This document shows positions 56,108-64,000 of a stretch of DNA of 64,000 bases, in pieces. Each line of letters starts with the position of its first letter. Position 1 is the stretch's first letter. Under the pieces are notes generated by a model. That model saw only the letters and a program-made list of their open reading frames with translations, was not told where the DNA came from and searched no databases. The position numbers and the translations under genes were made by a program. The stretch spans positions 40,616,771 to 40,680,770 of the forward strand of contig NC_134705.1 of assembly GCF_043290135.1 (NCBI RefSeq), read 5' to 3'. The DNA comes from Rhipicephalus microplus (lineage: Eukaryota; Arthropoda; Arachnida; Ixodida; Ixodidae).

Positions 56108-59100
56108 GCTCGTTCGCTGCCTCCATTCTGAGATGAAGTACGTAGTGTGACAATTTTACAGTAGAATGCCAGAGGACTTAAATCACGGATCTCATGTTTT
56201 CGACAGTACGTTTTCCACAACATATTTCCTATATTAGTAATATGTGAACCAAATTTGTCAAAAGCGATAAATCTTTCTGGCTACGAAGCCTTCACTTCAT
56301 AGACTTGTGGTGAGCCCAGCAAAGTAATTATATATATCCGCACAGATTTAATCTACATTCCACATTTCGTGCAACCCCATAAAAGAAATCAATACGTATG
56401 CCTCCGCGTTGCAAAGAAGAAGGCAGCCTTCACGCTTATCGGCGCATACATCTCACCATCTGGTCAGCTCTATGGTGAAAGACTACATGATATCTTGATC
56501 GCTACAACTGGACCCTGGATTGTTATTGGTGATTTCAATGCTCATCACTTGCTTTGGGCAAGCACAAAGATTGACTCCAGAGGCTGGAAACTTGCTGAAT
56601 TCGCCTCACGCCGCGAACACAACGATATGAATGACGGCAGTCCAAAGTATTTGCGTGGTTCGAGATATAGCAGTGGCTTGGATCTTGCATTGATGTCACG
56701 ACGATTCACCCAACAAGTGCGATGGTTCACTATTGAGACTCACGGCAGTGATCATATTTCAACGTATCTGAAGGTCACAGGTTTTGCAACTTCCTCCTCA
56801 TCAACTAACAGAAGAGTTAATTGGACAATGTACAAGACAAAGGTGGAAGAGGCATGCGATGATAGCGCGTGCAGCCTCGAGGGGGTAATGAAAAATGTGA
56901 TGGAAGAAGCTACGTGCGCCTTTAAATACACATCAAAGCATACAGAATTTGATATAGAACTTGAACGACTACGAACGATTCGTAGGCGGGCTGAGAGGAG
57001 GTACAGGCGCACTAATTCGATTCATGACCTCAGAGACGCTCGAGGTCTACAAAAGAAAATCCAACGTCGAATAGACAAGCTGGAGGACCAACGGTGGAAA
57101 AACTTTTGTGAATCACTCGATCCTAGCAAGCCTATGTCCCATATATGGAGGACGGTGGGTGGTCTTGGTTCGACTCCACAACAACGTCCATTCGGCACAT
57201 TGGCTGTCCATCAAGGCCGCCTACAGGTTGACGTCGCTGAAGATTTCTGCGTGAGGATTGGGTGCAATGTGGTTACCATGAGTGACGAAGTTCTCGGGGA
57301 TGTTCCTGTAGCACGAGTTTCTGAACTGAGTAGGCTTTTCTCACTCGAGGAACTGGATGCAGCTCTAGCCACCTGCAGATGTTCATCGTCACCTGGGCCG
57401 GATCGTATTACATACGCTGCTTTATGCCATCTTGGAAGACGCGGCCGAGACCAGCTGCTAAAATGCTACAACCAGTCATGGAACGATGGCGTCGTTCTAG
57501 AAAGGTGGAAATCCAGCCACCTGATGCCAATCTTCAAACCTGGGAAGTCGCCGCTTGATCTGGCATCATATCAACCCATGGCGCTATCCAGCTGCATGGG
57601 GAAAATAATGGAAAGAATGGTTCTGACACGCCTCGAGTGGTATTTTGAACGCTGTAATATATACCCAGAGGCCATGGCTGGTTTTAGAAGAGGCCGCTCT
57701 TCTATTGATAATGTCATCGACCTCGCAAGCTCTGTGCAACAACAGAAATACCTCAAGCGCATCTCAGTTGCAATGTTCCTAGATGTGAAAGGTGCATACG
57801 ACAACGTAACGCACGATGCCGTCCTAGATGCCTTGGCAAACATTGGAATCGGCGGATAAATGTTTCGATGGATTCGGAGATACCTACAGAGGAGATTCTT
57901 CTTCGTGCTTACTGCGGTAGGCCGCACCATTTATCATTACACCACTCGTGGCGTTCCACAAGGCGGGGTTCTCAGCCCTACGCGGTTTAACCTCGCGATT
58001 GTCCTTGTACAAAGTCTACCTCGATCAGTCAATCTCTCTACATAAGCTGATGATATATGTATCTGGACTTCAGCAGTGACAAGACTCCAGGTACGCGCAC
58101 GGCTCCAAAAAGCAGCGACAATAACGTCGACGTACCTTCATCCTCGAGGCCTCCCAATTTCCACCGAGAACTGTGCCTTAGTCCCTCTTACCCGCAAGCA
58201 CATGATCTATTATCCTGTTTCCATCGACAACGTGAAGCTTTCGTATACGAGACGTCACCGATTCCTGGGCCTCATTATCGACAGAGATCTTTCGTGGAGT
58301 GCTCACATCTCGCACTTGAAGAAGAGGCTCAGCTCTATCACACACGTGATGAGATTTCTCGCTGGTAAAACGTGGGGCACATCAGTGTCATCTATGCTTC
58401 AGCTGTACAGAGTGCTCTTCTTGGGATATTTGCGGTATAGCACGCCCGTGCTTTTCAACGCCGGAAAAACTAACATCAGGGTCCTGCAAAGCATTCAAGG
58501 CCAAGTCCTCCAAACATGCTTGGGGCTACCTCGGTGTGCTAATACGTTAGCAACAATTGGTATCGTTAAAGACCATCGGATCACGACATATATAACTGTC
58601 GACACACTCCGGACACATATGTGTCACATATCCAGAGTGCCTAACCACCACCTTGCTAGCTTGCCACTAGAAAGCCCAAAGGCAGCGTTTTCCAAAGTTG
58701 TTGCGGCTAACCAGAATTCCATCTCGTGGAGATTTTCGCCCACAACCATACCACTATCTCCAGAGTGGTGCATGAAAAGACCCACTGTGCACCTTGAAGT
58801 GCCGGGGATATCTAAAAAGGCAAGCCTGTCATCTGCAGCCCTCAAGCAGATCTCACTGGACCTTTAGCAAGTGTCGTATGCTAACCGAATACATGTTTAC
58901 AAAGACGGTTCGGTCTCGGGAAGTTTGACTGGTGCCCTTGTCATACCATCTCGATCAATTACCGTCAAATTCAAGACATTACACGTCACAACATCTACGG
59001 GATCCGAGCTCCCCGCTCTTCGAGCCGCTGTGGAGTATGTTACGCAAGAATTCCCTAGTAGATGGGCCATATTCTGCGACTGCAAGGCAGCCCTTCAATG

Positions 59101-59716
59101 CGTGTGAAGCCTACGACGTGGAAACTACCACCAGATGGTGTATCGTATTAATGAGATTTGTCATCGCACCGCTAATCAAGAACATGACATTGTTTTACAA
59201 TGGTTGCCAGGTTACTGTGGCATCAGTGGTAACCACCTCGCCGACGACGCTGCCCGATGTACCCATGATGGAGCGCCCACACTGTTAATACCCTTGTCAA
59301 GAGTAGACGCAGCTAGAGAACTTCGTCGCATCGCGCATAATGCCACGCTTGCGCACTGGAATTCTCCACTTAACTCCAATCATCGCCCTATGAACCTTAA
59401 GTAATTACTCCAGAAATAAATGCCATCCAAGATCTCTCGACGTGACGCTACAATGCTGTGCCGACTGTGGACTGGGGTAGCGTTTAGTAAGTCATTTAGC
59501 CATCACATTGGCATGGCAGATTCATCCATGTGTGAAAGCTGCAACTGTATAGAGACTATTGAACATCTCTTGTGCCACTGTGCCCAATTTGATGAAGATC
59601 GCCGGACTCTCCAGTGTGCCTTGAATAGACTCGATGACTGGCCATTTAATGAAGCAAAGATCTTAGGAGCCTGGTCACGCAGCACATCAGCACAAAAGCC
59701 ACACGAGCCCTCCTGA
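56108..59716 (+). pseudogene. LINE2 ORF2: endonuclease, RT, RNase H; few stops
   Basis: About 1200 codons. Endonuclease: N-A-R-G-L-K-S-R (near 56160), I-V-I-G-D-F-N-A-H-H (56520) and T-H-G-S-D-H-I-S (56735). RT: S-S-P-G-P-D-R-I-T-Y, F-R-R-G-R-S-S, M-F-L-D-V-K-G-A-Y-D-N (57775) and G-V-P-Q-G-G-V-L-S-P (57950). The Tyr codon of the Y-A-D-D box is TAA (58043-58045), while A-D-D is intact. RNase H: V-Y-K-D-G-S (58890), E-L-P-A-L-R-A (59010), Q-W-L-P-G-Y-C-G-I-S-G-N (59200). A C-x2-C...H...C block lies near 59535. The 496-residue frame 56369-57859 is uninterrupted. About seven stops or shifts occur overall. Confidence 0.92.
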
Positions 59717-59921
59717 GATACTTGACAGCAACTTCATTGAGGGACCGCCTGTGAAACGCGGCATTGTGTGTGTGATGTGACATGTGCCTATCCTTCTCTC
59801 TCTTTTTTTACTCCCCTCTCCCCCTCCCCATGTGTAGGGTAGCAAACTGGACACATAGTCTAGTTAACCTCCCTACCTTTTCTACACTCCTTCTCTCTCT
59901 CTCTCTCTCTACATGACGACA

Positions 59922-61807
59922 AATAATGGAGACACCAATCAATATAAGGTTAATCGTGGTGTTACCCAAAGAAGAGTTTTCAGCCCGATTTTATTCTATA
60001 TCACAATGATCGGCCTAGCAGCAGAGCTTCCCAGCACGGTGAATATCAGTGCATATGCTGACGACATATGCATATAAGCATCCGGAGCTACACGTCCGAA
60101 ATCGCGAGCTCGACTACAGCGTGCAGTGACGATCACATACAAGTAACTACGCCATCGGGGGTTCAATCTTTCAAACGCAAATGCGCAGTGCTTGCGTTCA
60201 CGTGCAAGCATATGTCGAAATACCCGATATTTATTAATGAGTCAGCGATACCTGCTTTAGCACACCACAAGTTTTTTGGGGTTGTCGTGCACAGAGATCT
60301 ATCGTGTAAGAGACATGTCGCAGTAATTAAATCTAAACTGAAGAACTTTGCTCTCGTTTTCGCCACGTGGCAGGAGCAAGATCGGGCCCATCAGAATCAT
60401 CGCTACTTCAATTGTACAATGCTCTATTTGCGGGATACATTCGATACAGCATGCCGGTGCTCTTTAATATGAGACCTAGTTGTGCGAAGACGCTAAAGAG
60501 TGTTCCAGCTCAATGCTTAAGAAGATGCTCGGGTCTACCATGCTGTACTTCCACAAATGGGACAATCGCAGAGGCTCGGGCTTGTCCCATCAGTGTATAC
60601 ATGTTCTGCGAGCCACTTAGAGTTCACCTCCGATTGCTGAGCCGACACAGACAGCACCCACTATCAGTACTACCCGCCACTCACCCAGAGTGCAGTTTCT
60701 TAAGAGTAATATCGCGGCATGAGAATATTCTACCATCAAGGTTTTCCCCGCCGAATGTTCCTGCAGTGTCTCCATGGGTCCGGCCTAAACCAACTGTTTG
60801 TCTTACGATACCTGGAATTACGAAGAAGTCGCTCATTTCTTCTGTTGGCCTCAGACAACTGACCTTACACCCCATTTATACAACGTACGGTGATTCTCTG
60901 CACGTGTACACCGACGGGTCCACCACACCAAATGTCTCCACCAAAGTCTTTGTCATCCCATACATAGATATCGCTCGACGATTCAAAGTGGACCATAAAA
61001 CCACACCAACTGCCGCAGAGCATGTGGCCATTCTGGAGGCAATAAGATTTATTTCCGGAGAGTGACATCGAACCTGGACGATTTTCTGTAAAGCCAAACC
61101 CGCTTTTGCAAACCACTAATTGCATCATGAGGCAGGGTCCATATTACATCTTGGTAATAGAAATTGCAGAACGTATTGAGGTTACTTCAACGAATGGCTA
61201 ACCTCCCTGTCCTTCCTCTTGCAATCCTCCTCCTCCTTATCACTTTCCAGTGGATTCCCGTTCATTGCGGCATGGTGGGAAAAGGAGAGGCAGACGCTGA
61301 AGCAAAAAAGCCTTAAGCAGGGCCCCTAAATTACGCATTGCGTTTTCCCGAGCTGACACGAATGCCCTGCTTCGCTGCGTAATGCGCAGCTACACACTTC
61401 AGCACTGGACCGAACCGGAACAGCAACACTGGCGACTTCACAAATGGGACCCGGAAATCAAATTCCGCGTGCCCCCTAAATTGAAACGGCAACTCACAAG
61501 TATGATCAACTGCATTCGTCTTGGTGTGGCGTACACTAGACGTTACGCACATATCATCGGTCGCAGTGACACCCGTTCTAATTGTGAACACTGTGATGTG
61601 CCAGAAACACTTGAGCACATATTTTGTGTCTGCCCAGCATACGCACGTGAAAGACAAACGCTGATTTCTTCTACTGAACTATATTGCAGTAGGCCATTAA
61701 CTGATGACACCGTGTTGGGCCCTTGGCCAGACACCAACAGTGCAACTGTGGGCATAAGAGCAGTTACAACTTTCTTGGAAGCCACTGAGCTATATGCGCG
61801 GCTATAA
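59922..61807 (+). pseudogene. LINE1 ORF2, C-terminal half: RT active site, RNase H, zinc motif
   Basis: It resumes exactly at the residue where LINE1 was cut at 54666. The G-V-T-Q-R-R-V-F-S-P box (near 59955) is altered, but S-A-Y-A-D-D-I-C-I (near 60054-60065) keeps both aspartates. The frames 60068-60472 and 60367-61065 cover the RT thumb and RNase H (V-Y-T-D-G-S near 60910, A-E-H-V-A-I-L-E-A near 61020). After a short LINE-tail insertion at 61199, W-I-P-V-H-C-G continues RNase H. The end (61382-61807) carries C-E-H-C...E-H-I-F-C-V-C, the C-terminal zinc motif. Confidence 0.87.
61199..61245 (+). mobile_element. LINE 3'-tail stub inserted in LINE1 RNase H
   Basis: CTAACCTCCCTGTCCTTCCTC followed by TCC repeats interrupts the RNase H frame between the E-containing helix and F-Q-W-I-P-V-H-C-G. 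The motif is the end of the LINE family itself and matches 46655-46712. Confidence 0.65.
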
Positions 61808-61979
61808 AATTTGTCTCAGCTAGAAAGAATTCCACATACTCACCTCTCTATCTCACCATCGTCATACATTAGTCTTTCTTCTCCCCTTTCCCCTCCCCCA
61901 GTGTAGAGTAGCAGGCTAGAGCAAGCTATCGCTCAGGCCAACCTCTCCGCCTTTCTGTAAATAAATTTTCTCTCTCTCT

Positions 61980-62190
61980 CATTCGCATTTAAAATATGGA
62001 CGCTATTGTCGAATCGCACTCAGTGGCAGTTGGATCCACGCAATTCAATTCTGTAGCCTTCGCGTCAATACTAAGAAAAGTTGTCACAGAGTGTAGTATC
62101 GTCAGCTGTCCCGCTAAAAATCTGCACTTTACTAGATTCAGTTGCAGACCGGCGTTGTTCAAACGCGCCAAAATCTGCCGTAGGTGCTAA
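61980..62190 (-). pseudogene. Gypsy element D, RT fragment, part 2
   Basis: The minus strand reads L-A-R-L-N-N-A-G-L-Q-L-N-L-V-K-C-R-F, the RT thumb segment that lies upstream of the part at 50710-51368. The duplicated CATTCGCATTTA shows both are one Gypsy copy split by LINE1. The bases 62000-62090 do not fit the frame and may be a small insertion. Confidence 0.75.
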
Positions 62191-62850
62191 AGATGCCCAA
62201 AGAAAAATCCGGAGCGAAAACGACTACGTCATCGAGGTGGCACAGGTGCGAGTGCCAAGACACACGTGCTTGTGTACGTGTCAAGTTCCTACGGAGGGAC
62301 GTGTGGACACCTAGCGTATGTCCACGTCACGTTCTTACCGAAAAAGCCACCCGCATCTTCCCACGGGGGAACTCAAATAAATGCAATTTTTTGTATTTAT
62401 TGAATGAATGCAAAGCGTTGCCTTCAATGCTTCGCGTGAAGGCATGAGTGGTGGGATGCTGATGCAGGATTGTGCCACATTACTGGTTTTAAGTATTGCT
62501 ATTTCCATCGAAACTGCTCGAATCAAGCAAAGCGTCAAGTCAAGTAAAAACTAAGACGCCCATGACTAAATTTCGATTGAGTGATCCGCTGCCTGCGTAT
62601 ACGGGGTGGCCAGTGAACGGTTATGCAGCGCAAACAGTCACTTTTTGCAAGCACACTCTGCCTGTTTCGGCCTTCAATGGTGCAATTTTATACGCGTTCC
62701 GAATCCCGACAGAGGTGTCTCGTTCGTCACGTCAAAAAGTGGGTGGTGCGCATGGCGAGGACGAGCGGAAGTGAACAGCCAATGTGCGAAATGGAGGCCT
62801 ACGTCATATTTTGACGTCGGCTTGAGGACCAATTGAGCGCAATTGAAACT
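62190..62850. other. No gene recognised
   Basis: Short frames only. An AAATAAATGC-type AT stretch lies near 62376. Nothing is supported. Confidence 0.35.
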
Positions 62851-62854
62851 TGAC

Positions 62855-63010
62855 GCGTCCAGTGTCTTTGTGGGACGCGCCCCATGTGAAAAGAGACGCG
62901 TCGAGCGTCTTTGTGGGACGCGCGCCGTGTCTTCGACCTGCGAAGGACGCACCCAGTGTCCGTAACGGACGCACTCCGTATCTCTGCAAGGGACGCAGCA
63001 CGCTTGTAAC
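62855..63010. repeat. GGACGC minisatellite, second locus
   Basis: Seven imperfect units of about 20-28 bp begin GACGC or GGACGC and mostly carry GTGTCT/GCGTCT. The last unit, GGACGCAGCACGCTTGTAAC, is nearly the same as the last unit at 44630-44650. Confidence 0.85.
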
Positions 63011-63029
63011 ACCACGCAGTAACACCAAG

Positions 63030-63670
63030 AGAAAATTTTAGACCATTGATAATAAAAAAATTATGATATGTATGTCATGAACGCCATGATTTACATTTCA
63101 TGGTCCTGCAGATCTTGCGGTGGTTTCGTTCACATGGCATGTTGCAAAACTGGTGTGGTTATGGCATGATTGCATGGCGAACCCAAGCGACAGACCCTAA
63201 CATGAAAATAATGACATGAGTGTCTAGTAGCAACATCACTACGTGCCACGCTCATGATGTGCTCGTGGCCGTTTCGCGAACGTCACATATAACAAATTTG
63301 GTATTACAGTACGTGAACGGCAGACGAAGGTATGCGACTGGTGCAAACATAATAATCATGAGATGCGTGTCATGTGATAACGTGACTACATGCCACGCTC
63401 ATGATACGCCAGTGGCCATTTCGCTAGCTTCACCTATACCAAATATGGTATTACGTGAATGGATGACAAAAATATGTTACTGGTGCAAACATGATAACCA
63501 CGACATGCGTGTCATGTAGTAACATGACTACATGCTACATTGATGATTCGCTCGCGGCCGTTTCGCTAGCTTCACATATGCCAAATTTGGTATTACGTGA
63601 CGGATATGGAGGAAGAAGGTATGTGACTGATGCAAACATAATCACGAGATGCGTGTCATGTGGGAACGTG
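63030..63670. repeat. 147-bp tandem repeat array, second locus
   Basis: Monomers are homologous to 42400-43030 and in the same orientation, with anchors near 63150, 63298, 63445 and 63587 (spacings 148, 147 and 142). The first unit at 63055-63200 aligns to 42405-42550, so the two loci share order as well as sequence. Confidence 0.9.
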
Positions 63671-63674
63671 AATA

Positions 63675-64000
63675 CACGCCATAGTCAAGGTGCCGATATA
63701 TTTCGACGTGATGCTGTGCGCATGCTCGCCGGCATCCATTTCATCGCGTCACGCCAGCGTTGTCACGCCAGGTACCGTCCTGCCACATACTCACAGACGC
63801 GCGCTGCGCTGCGTTGCTTTGACGCATGCACGTTTCAGCGCATCCGGCAACCCTCCGCCACGAATAGAGGGAGACGCAGTGTTGCCTGGGTAACGCATCG
63901 GCGTGAAATGCAGCATGTCGCATTTCGCGCCAATTGCCGTTGCGCCGTGCCGATGAACGCTGGTCGCGCCGGTCGCGCCTTGCGCCAGACTATAGAGTAT
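63675..64000. repeat. GC-rich unit next to the 147-bp array, copy 2 (runs off the window)
   Basis: It matches 43030-43345 with many substitutions but the same layout. The stem is kept at 63900-63911 with 63920-63931, again with one G-T pair at a different position. The TATA equivalent reads TATAGAGTAT at the window end. Confidence 0.75.

Larger units (their letters stand above)
54667..59909 (+). mobile_element. LINE2, near full length, nested in LINE1
   Basis: It is 5243 bp between copies of a perfect 12-bp target-site duplication TACATGACGACA (54655-54666 and 59910-59921). A 5' leader of about 108 bp, ORF1, ORF2 and a 3' region ending in (CT)n are all present, so this is probably a full-length insertion. 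It has far fewer lesions than LINE1. The internal (CT)n tail instead of poly(A) is shared with LINE1. Confidence 0.95.
51369..61979 (+). mobile_element. LINE1 (plus strand), split by LINE2
   Basis: It is bounded by a perfect 12-bp target-site duplication CATTCGCATTTA (51357-51368 and 61980-61991) inside Gypsy element D. Without the LINE2 insertion it is about 5.4 kb. It has ORF1, ORF2 with endonuclease, RT, RNase H and a C-terminal zinc motif, and ends in a CT-rich tail (TTTTCTCTCTCTCTC) rather than poly(A). It is quite decayed, with frame breaks in every domain. It is of the same family as LINE2, though clearly older. Confidence 0.92.

Overview
This looks like a repeat-rich nuclear segment of a hard tick, most likely a metastriate ixodid. 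The evidence is several copies of a tRNA-headed SINE resembling the tick Ruka family, LINEs of the kind common in tick genomes, long dinucleotide and tetranucleotide tracts, and two arrays of a roughly 147-bp tandem repeat. I see no convincing intact host gene, no rRNA gene, no CRISPR array and no bacterial operon structure. Almost every recognisable reading frame belongs to a decayed retrotransposon.

Layout. 1-13 kb: a GC-rich unrecognised block, a LINE RNase H remnant, a Ty3/Gypsy pol relic, SINEs, a 76-bp-arm perfect palindrome between microsatellites, a minus-strand LINE and a minus-strand Gypsy 3' half with a 158-bp LTR. 13-28 kb: a CR1/L2-like LINE, then a minus-strand LINE (called H here) split by later insertions. 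These are a short LINE tail, and a 7.46-kb Gypsy element (A, LTRs 17394-17527 and 24721-24854) that itself carries a 2.37-kb non-autonomous LTR element (B, 18478-20845) inside gag. 28-38 kb: Gypsy scraps, a minus-strand SINE, microsatellites, a possible short-chain-dehydrogenase exon, and a long minus-strand LINE (M) with both ORFs. 38-48 kb: compound microsatellite, LINE ORF1 remnant, an arginine-rich coding repeat, an LTR-like promoter with heat-shock elements, a TCTA tract, the first 147-bp repeat array, two SINEs, and a long stretch with little recognisable. 48-62 kb: a Gypsy gag/pol fragment, then a three-level nest: a minus-strand Gypsy (D) interrupted by LINE1, which is interrupted by the near-complete LINE2. 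Both LINE insertions keep clean 12-bp target-site duplications. 62-64 kb: a GGACGC minisatellite and the second 147-bp array.

The genes do not form a pathway; they are the parts of retrotransposons (gag/ORF1 nucleic-acid binding, protease, reverse transcriptase, RNase H, integrase or APE-type endonuclease). What the window does preserve is a relative insertion history. The most unusual local signals are back-to-back palindromes that look like a healed break, the large palindrome with a hammerhead-like core, the pol-less LTR element B, and the paired satellite/GC-rich composite units. Annotation was by eye, so boundaries without a target-site duplication are approximate.
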